Shown in pieces: positions 7,450-12,500 of a DNA stretch of 12,500 nucleotides (position 1 is its first letter; every line of letters starts with the position of its first letter). The notes beneath the pieces were generated by a model. It had not been told where the DNA came from. It did not search any database and saw only the letters and a program-made list of their open reading frames with translations. The position numbers and the translations under genes were made by a program. The DNA is from Ampelomyces quisqualis (taxonomy: Eukaryota; Ascomycota; Dothideomycetes; Pleosporales; Phaeosphaeriaceae): NCBI GenBank assembly GCA_018398575.1, contig JAGTXZ010000022.1, positions 215,001 to 227,500 on the forward strand. The letters run 5' to 3'.

Positions 7450-8765
7450 TAATGATCCTTCCGCAGTTCACCAAAACCTTGTTACGACTTTTACTTCCTC
7501 TAAATGACCGAGTTTGACGAACTTTCCGGCTACGCCAACCTTCCTGCCAGTCTCACTTTTCAATCGGTAGTAGCGACGGGCGGTATAATCTGCTGATGAT
7601 TACTAGGCATTCTAATAATTGCAATGCTCTATCCCCAGCACGACAGAGTTTAACAAGATTGCCCAGACCTTGGCCAAGGTAAAGAACTAGTTAGATCTAA
7701 GGCATCACAGACCTGTTATTGCCTCAAACTTCCATCGGCTTGAGCCGATAGTCCCTCTAAGAAGTATTCTATTTAGCATACTCGCTCGTTATCGCAATTA
7801 AGCAGACAAATACTCCACCAACTAAGAACGGCTATGCACCACCACCTGAAAAATCAAGAAAGAGCTCTCAATCTGTCAATCCTTATTTCATCTGACCTGG
7901 TGAGTTTCCGTGTTGAGTCAAATTAAGCCGCATTTTTTCCGTCAAATTTGACCATACTCCCCAGAACCCAAAAACTTTGATTTCAAAGTCAGAAAAAGAA
8001 CATCGCCCGATCCCTAGTCGGCATAGTTTACGTTAAGACTACGACGTATCTATCGTCTTCGATCCCTAGTTCACTGATTAATGAAAACATAGCTTCAGTT
8101 TAGTCTAATAACCAAGAATTTCACCTCTGACAATTGAATACTGATGCCCCGACTGTCCCTATTAATCATTACGGTCCTAGAAACCAACAAATATCCTATT
8201 CTATTATTCCATGCTAACGTATTCGTTAAATTTTTCAAAGTAAAAGAACACGCCCAGTAAAGATGAGGCTCTCCAGATTACAGTGAACCTGCCAGCCAGA
8301 CCCAAGTTTCATACGAGCTTTAACTTATTTAATATACGCTATAGAATACCGCGGCTGCTGGCACCAGACTTGCCCTCCAATTGTTCCTCGTTAAGAGGTT
8401 TAAATTGTACTCATTCCAATTACAAGACCCAAAAGAGCTGTATCTTTTATTGTCACTACTCTCCTGTCGATTTTAATGTGGTTTTCATAATTAATTACCT
8501 GTTGAAACCATGGCCAATACCTAGAAAGATAGGCAGAAATATGATTAACCATGCGATCCGTAGTTATCATGAATTCTAATAAATACACCCTCCTGAAGTT
8601 GAGGTTTTTAGCATGTATTAGCTCTAGAATTACCACGGTTGTCCAAGTAGTAATACTATCAAATAAACGATAACTGATTTAATGCCATTCGCAGTTTCAT
8701 ATAATTGCTTATACTTAGACATGCATGGCTTAATCTTGAGACAAGCATATAGAATCAACCAGGTA
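7450..8765 (-). rRNA. 18S (small subunit) rRNA, both ends present, shortened by many deletions
   Basis: Both ends are recognisable: the 3' end TAATGATCC at 7450-7458 and the 5' end with CCAGGTA closing at 8765. The ITS1-F site is seen as TTACTTCCTCTAAATGACCG from 7490, with one base different from the primer. The universal 530-loop word CCGCGGCTGCTGG is intact near 8349-8361. The span of 1316 bases is about 450-480 short of the usual fungal length. Losses fall in invariant places. The GCGACGGGCGGT site (7573-7584) runs into ATAATC without its GTGTAC continuation. The conserved stretch after CCGTCAA near 7938-7945 is missing. Ten bases of the NS1 region are missing at 8750/8751. Confidence 0.96.
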
Positions 8766-9410
8766 ACTATCTTAAGTCAAAGAGCCGGAACTCCAAGACA
8801 GATTTTATAGTAAGCCGCTACACAATCAAAGCTAATAGCAATGACAGCATAGACCGATAATTGCCCCACTGAGTTTCCCAAAAGCTGGTCCGCATACGAG
8901 ACATGGCTGACGTTCCCATCAGAATCCATTTCCGCTACATACAGCCCTCAGAGGAGAAAACCTACACGCTAAAAGCGGATACACGTGATTGTCCCCAAGA
9001 TCTGCTGAGTAGATGGCAGAGCCAGCAATCCACAGACCCCACGTAGTGCCCGTCAGAATTTTTATCCCACAATATCAATTTTGGCTGCCAACACCCACGA
9101 GAGAGGCCTAATCGCAGCTAGTAGCGGCTCACAAGAAAACTACGAGACTTGAAGCAAACGCGTGAGGACCAGCCGAAGCCCTAAACTGAGCAAGAGCGCT
9201 TTTGTTGATCCGCCGAAAATAGCGTATAGTATACTCTTTAGATAGAGTAATAGGATTTTTTCTGCTCCCTTATGTAACGTAACACCTTGGTTTGATTTTG
9301 TGAGCGCTATGTAAAAGGTCTCGGAGGTTGAGCAAATTATGCTTGCGCAACCCGCGCACCGTCACCAAAAGATAAACCCGTGACGCCGAGTTACACTTGC
9401 CTTGGTTTTG
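8766..9410 (-). other. 5' external transcribed spacer and promoter region, second copy
   Basis: This matches 374-1140 of the other unit but is about 120 bases shorter through scattered deletions. For example, the GC-rich piece at 411-456 of the first copy is replaced here by a short A+T run near 8803-8813. Long stretches are identical, such as 8971-9058. The promoter-side element TCGGAGGTTGAGCAA is kept at 9321-9335. Near 9341-9360 this copy carries a GC-rich piece not seen in the first copy. The border with A+T-rich spacer is again abrupt, at about 9410. Confidence 0.82.
9321..9335. promoter_or_regulatory. Conserved upstream element, second copy
   Basis: TCGGAGGTTGAGCAA is identical to 1053-1067 in a stretch where the two copies otherwise differ by several indels. 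It lies about 560 bases upstream of the 18S start. A role in Pol I initiation or upstream termination is possible by position only. Confidence 0.4.
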
Positions 9411-10129
9411 TATAACAATATATTTAACCAAAAATTATATAATCTAGATTAGAGCTACTTATTTCTTACTAGTATAAGTTATATTCTAACTATAAAATAA
9501 TATTATACATACAAATAAAGCTACAAATAACTATTTTAGTACTAGAAGAAATATTCTATAATAGAAATATTATCTATACTAATAAAGCTACAAATCTTAT
9601 TCACTAGTATAATCTAAATTATAAAGGTTTATATACCCTAAACTCTAAAGAAAATCTTAATTATAATCTATACTAGTCTAGCTACTTTTCTTTGTATTAA
9701 AATTATATATATTTATAATATATTATTATTAGATCTATACTAGTAGAGCTGTATATCTTTAAAACTAGTATAGTTTTTCTTCTATGTATAATAGTATTAC
9801 TAGCTTATTTACTATAACAAAAATTCTACTATATAGAACAAGAGATTAGTAGAAACTAAATATAAATTTTCTTTATAAAGAAATATATAGCTTTGTAAAA
9901 CAAAACTTCTATTTAATATAACTATAGAAGATTCTTCTTCCTAAGATATAGAAATAAACTTCTTATAAATTTTAAAAGTTAGAGCTAAGTATTAGAGCTA
10001 CAACTAATATTACTACTTACGTTCTTATATCTTTCTAAGCCTACTAATATTCTATATAACTATACTAGATAAGAAAACAGAGTTTTAAATAACCTACTAG
10101 CTTTCTAGTAGCTCTAAATATAGATAATA

Positions 10130-10205
10130 ATAATCAGACAAGTAACGCTACTACTATCTATTTCTTACTAGTATAAGTTATATTCTAACTATAAAATAAT
10201 ATAAT
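10130..10205. repeat. Internal spacer duplication, second unit, member 2
   Basis: This is the counterpart of 1899-1970. Its partner in this unit starts at about 9440 (shared core from 9460). The core TATTTCTTACTAGTATAAG begins here at 10159, so the two members are about 700 bases apart. Confidence 0.7.
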
Positions 10206-12045
10206 ATATATGTTTAAACTACTAATACTAGTATAATATATTTGTGTAAAACTACTAACGTCTCTTATTACTAATATAGTATAAATTTTAATACAAACTA
10301 AGATAATCTAGATAAGTAGAATTATTAATATCTTTTTTATAATGTATAGTCTAAATAAGTAGAGCTACTAATATTTAGTTTTTACTCTATTACATTTACT
10401 TTAAATACTAAAGAATAGTTCTATACTAGTATAATAAAGATTTTACTTTAAAATAATAGTATCTAAACTAGTATATTAATCTTATATAATCTACTAGTAT
10501 AATATAGATTCTACTAAACTATTATTATATTATCTATAAAGCTTGTTATATCTTTTCTAAACTAGAATTTTATAGATTTTAACTATATAATAATTATATA
10601 TAGACTAGTTAAGCTACTTATCTCTATTTAAACTAGAGAAATATATTTTTCTAATATAATATAATCTTAGCTAATATAGGACTATTTTAAACTAGAAAAT
10701 ATTGTTTTTAACTATAATATAATATAATCTTACCTAATAAAGCTAACACGTTATTTATAGTATATTATATAAATTCTAGTATAGAAAAAATAATATAGAC
10801 TAAAAATCTAGTAATATCTAGTTTTTACAATTATTATATATATCTAGTAAAAGAAAATTATAATCTAAACTAAGAAGTAGTAATATCTTTCTAACTAGAT
10901 ATAAAGTTACTAGAAACTAATAGAATCTATACTAAAAGCTACTTATATAAGTTTTATACTAAAAGCTATATAAGTTTTATACTAGTACTATCTTTATTCT
11001 ACCTATAGTATATTAGATCTAGCCTAGTTTAAGTTAAGTATCTATATAAGCTAGAAATACTAAAAATCTCTAGATCTATACCTTTCTTTTCTTATTATAC
11101 TAGAAGAAAGTAACAACTAATAATAGTTTTTTTCTTAGTATAAGCTTTCTAATACTTGTAAAGAATTGTATAATTTTAAGGTTTAGTAATATTAGATATA
11201 TATACTAACTTTGCGTAAAGAATTATTAGTCTTTTATTTTCTTTTTCTTATTTTTATTATAAGTTTAAAAGTAGTAAGAGTATACTCTAATATAGTAATA
11301 CTTCTATATATAACTTTAAAAAGCCTACTAATATTTGTATTTAATAAGTACTAGAGAATAAGAATATAGTAAAGTAATTATAAATATTCTTTATTAACTA
11401 ATATAATATATACTATAAGATAAACTAGAATTTATTATTCTATTTACTAAGACTAATATAAGTTTATTTTTACTAATAGAAAGGTAATATATTTTTATAT
11501 TATAGCAGTTAGACGTATAAGAGATATTATAACTCTAAAAATATTTCTACTATTTAATAATTTAATTTTTGTCTTAATTTTATAGAAAGATTCTAAAATA
11601 ATAAGAATAGTTTTATAATTTTAGGAAAAAGACTAACACTTTTATATTAAATAAACAAAAATTATCTATTTTATACTTTATACTTATATAAGTCTCTATA
11701 TATAAGAGTAGATAAGTTATTATAAATATTAGATTAAGATATAGTAAGATATAAGATTACTACTATCTAGAAAAATAAAGTTTATAATTTTTTTCTAATA
11801 TTTACTTAACTTAATTACATATTAAGAGTACTATTATAATTAACTAAAGCTACCTTAAACCTACTACCTACTCTAAACGTACTAGTAACTTTATACTACT
11901 AGCTACCTATACTATATTAAATTCTAGATATAAGCTAAAATAAGAATAATTAAAAGAGAAAACTATTCTAACTAAGTATAAAAAGCTTTCTTTAACTAAC
12001 TAGGTATTTTAAATTTATAAGAGCCTAAAATATAGTAGTAACTTT

Positions 12046-12156
12046 TATTCTATTAGCTACCTTAACCTACTAGCCACCTTAGCTACCTAAACTTACTAGC
12101 TACCTTAAACTACTAGCTACCTTAGACTTACTAGTAACTTCTAACCTACTAGCTAC
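12046..12156. repeat. Minisatellite of about 18-nt units, second copy
   Basis: Five or so units of the form CTACCTTAAACTTACTAG occur in tandem with small changes, such as ACCTAC, GCCACC and GACTTA variants. The equivalent place in the first unit (3705-3786) is shorter and more broken. Related units lie near 11850-11880 and at 4565-4622. Confidence 0.7.
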
Positions 12157-12500
12157 TTTAAGGATATATATACTAAAAAATAGATATTATAAATAAATAG
12201 CTACTAATTATATTTTATTCTAGATACAACCTAAAAATAGAAATAATTAAAAGAGAAAACTATTCTAACTAAGTATAAAAAGCTTTTTAGTAAATTAAGA
12301 AAGAAGCTTACTACTTCTTTAGTACTACTAAATATAGGAATTTATAATTACTAAGTATAGGCTAACCAGTTACCTTTTTTAGAATTAATTATAAAACAAT
12401 TTTTAGTAGAAGCATAATATTAGTTCTAACTGTTATATAGATATTAGATAAAAGACTATGTAACTAGACGTATTCTCTACTTAAGTTTTTTAAAATCTCT

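Larger units (their letters stand above)
1..12500 (-). repeat. Tandem rDNA array, about 1.5 units, period about 8.39 kb
   Basis: The whole window is head-to-tail ribosomal DNA in the order 18S, ITS1, 5.8S, ITS2, 28S, IGS, read on the minus strand. The 18S 5' ends lie at 373 and 8765, giving a period of 8392. The spacer word ending at 4078 recurs at 12500, an offset of 8422, while the promoter word at 1049 recurs at 9317, an offset of 8268. The offset drifts because the copies differ by many small insertions and deletions, whereas clean base substitutions are few. Tandem organisation is read directly; array size and chromosomal place cannot be seen. Confidence 0.96.
9411..12500. other. Intergenic spacer, second copy, cut by window end
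   Basis: This corresponds to 1141-4078 of the first unit and is nearly the same sequence apart from small indels and rare C/T changes. It has the same CTA/TAG-rich, CpG-poor composition and no open frame of note. It is about 150 bases longer than the matching part of the first copy, so the first copy lacks pieces here while the second lacks pieces in the ETS. No 5S rRNA gene, tRNA or mobile element was recognised. Confidence 0.9.

Noticed and set aside
8283..8636. Open frames on both strands within 18S
   Set aside because: This is conserved 18S sequence including the 530-loop word; translation is accidental.
4915..8765. Group I introns or R1/R2-type retroelement insertions in the rRNA genes
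   Set aside because: The genes are shorter than normal, not longer, and no extra block interrupts the conserved order of landmarks.

Overview
This window is ribosomal DNA from a fungus, most likely a filamentous ascomycete (Pezizomycotina). It holds slightly less than one and a half tandem rDNA units, all transcribed from the minus strand. The evidence is a set of exact or near-exact matches to conserved rRNA and universal primer sites: the NS1 site at the 18S start, an ITS1-F-type site near the 18S end, the 5.8S core, ITS4 at the 28S start, and LR5 and LR7 inside 28S. The ascomycete placement also rests on an intergenic spacer that looks rewritten by repeat-induced point mutation (RIP), and on the absence of a recognisable 5S gene in that spacer. 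The genus cannot be named from this.

Layout along the plus strand (transcription runs right to left): 1-373 is the 5' part of an 18S gene, cut by the window edge. 374-1140 is its 5' external transcribed spacer plus promoter region. 1141 to about 4640 is an extremely A+T-rich intergenic spacer (IGS). About 4641-4914 is the region just downstream of 28S (3' ETS and terminator zone). About 4915-7107 is 28S, 7108-7199 ITS2, 7200-7298 5.8S, 7299-7449 ITS1 and 7450-8765 a full-span 18S. 8766-9410 is the second 5' ETS and promoter, and 9411-12500 is the second IGS, cut by the window end. The two 18S 5' ends give a period of about 8.39 kb.

Two things stand out. First, the spacer is built almost wholly of A, T and CTA/TAG words with very few CpG, as expected after RIP, while the ETS, promoter and rRNA genes keep ordinary composition with sharp borders. 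The few clean base differences between the two copies are all C/T at CpA or CpG. Second, the rRNA genes carry many deletions in places that no working ribosome could lose, including the sarcin-ricin loop, the 18S 3' decoding-region site and a third of 5.8S. The two copies lack different pieces. This is most simply read as a deletion-prone long-read consensus; a decayed array of rDNA pseudogenes is the alternative.

I see no protein-coding gene, tRNA, mobile element or CRISPR array. The open frames present lie across rRNA genes, spacers or the ETS and have no support as genes. I found no new biological system. The points worth checking are the RIP pattern in an rDNA array, the deletions, and short repeated motifs placed where Pol I promoters and terminators belong.
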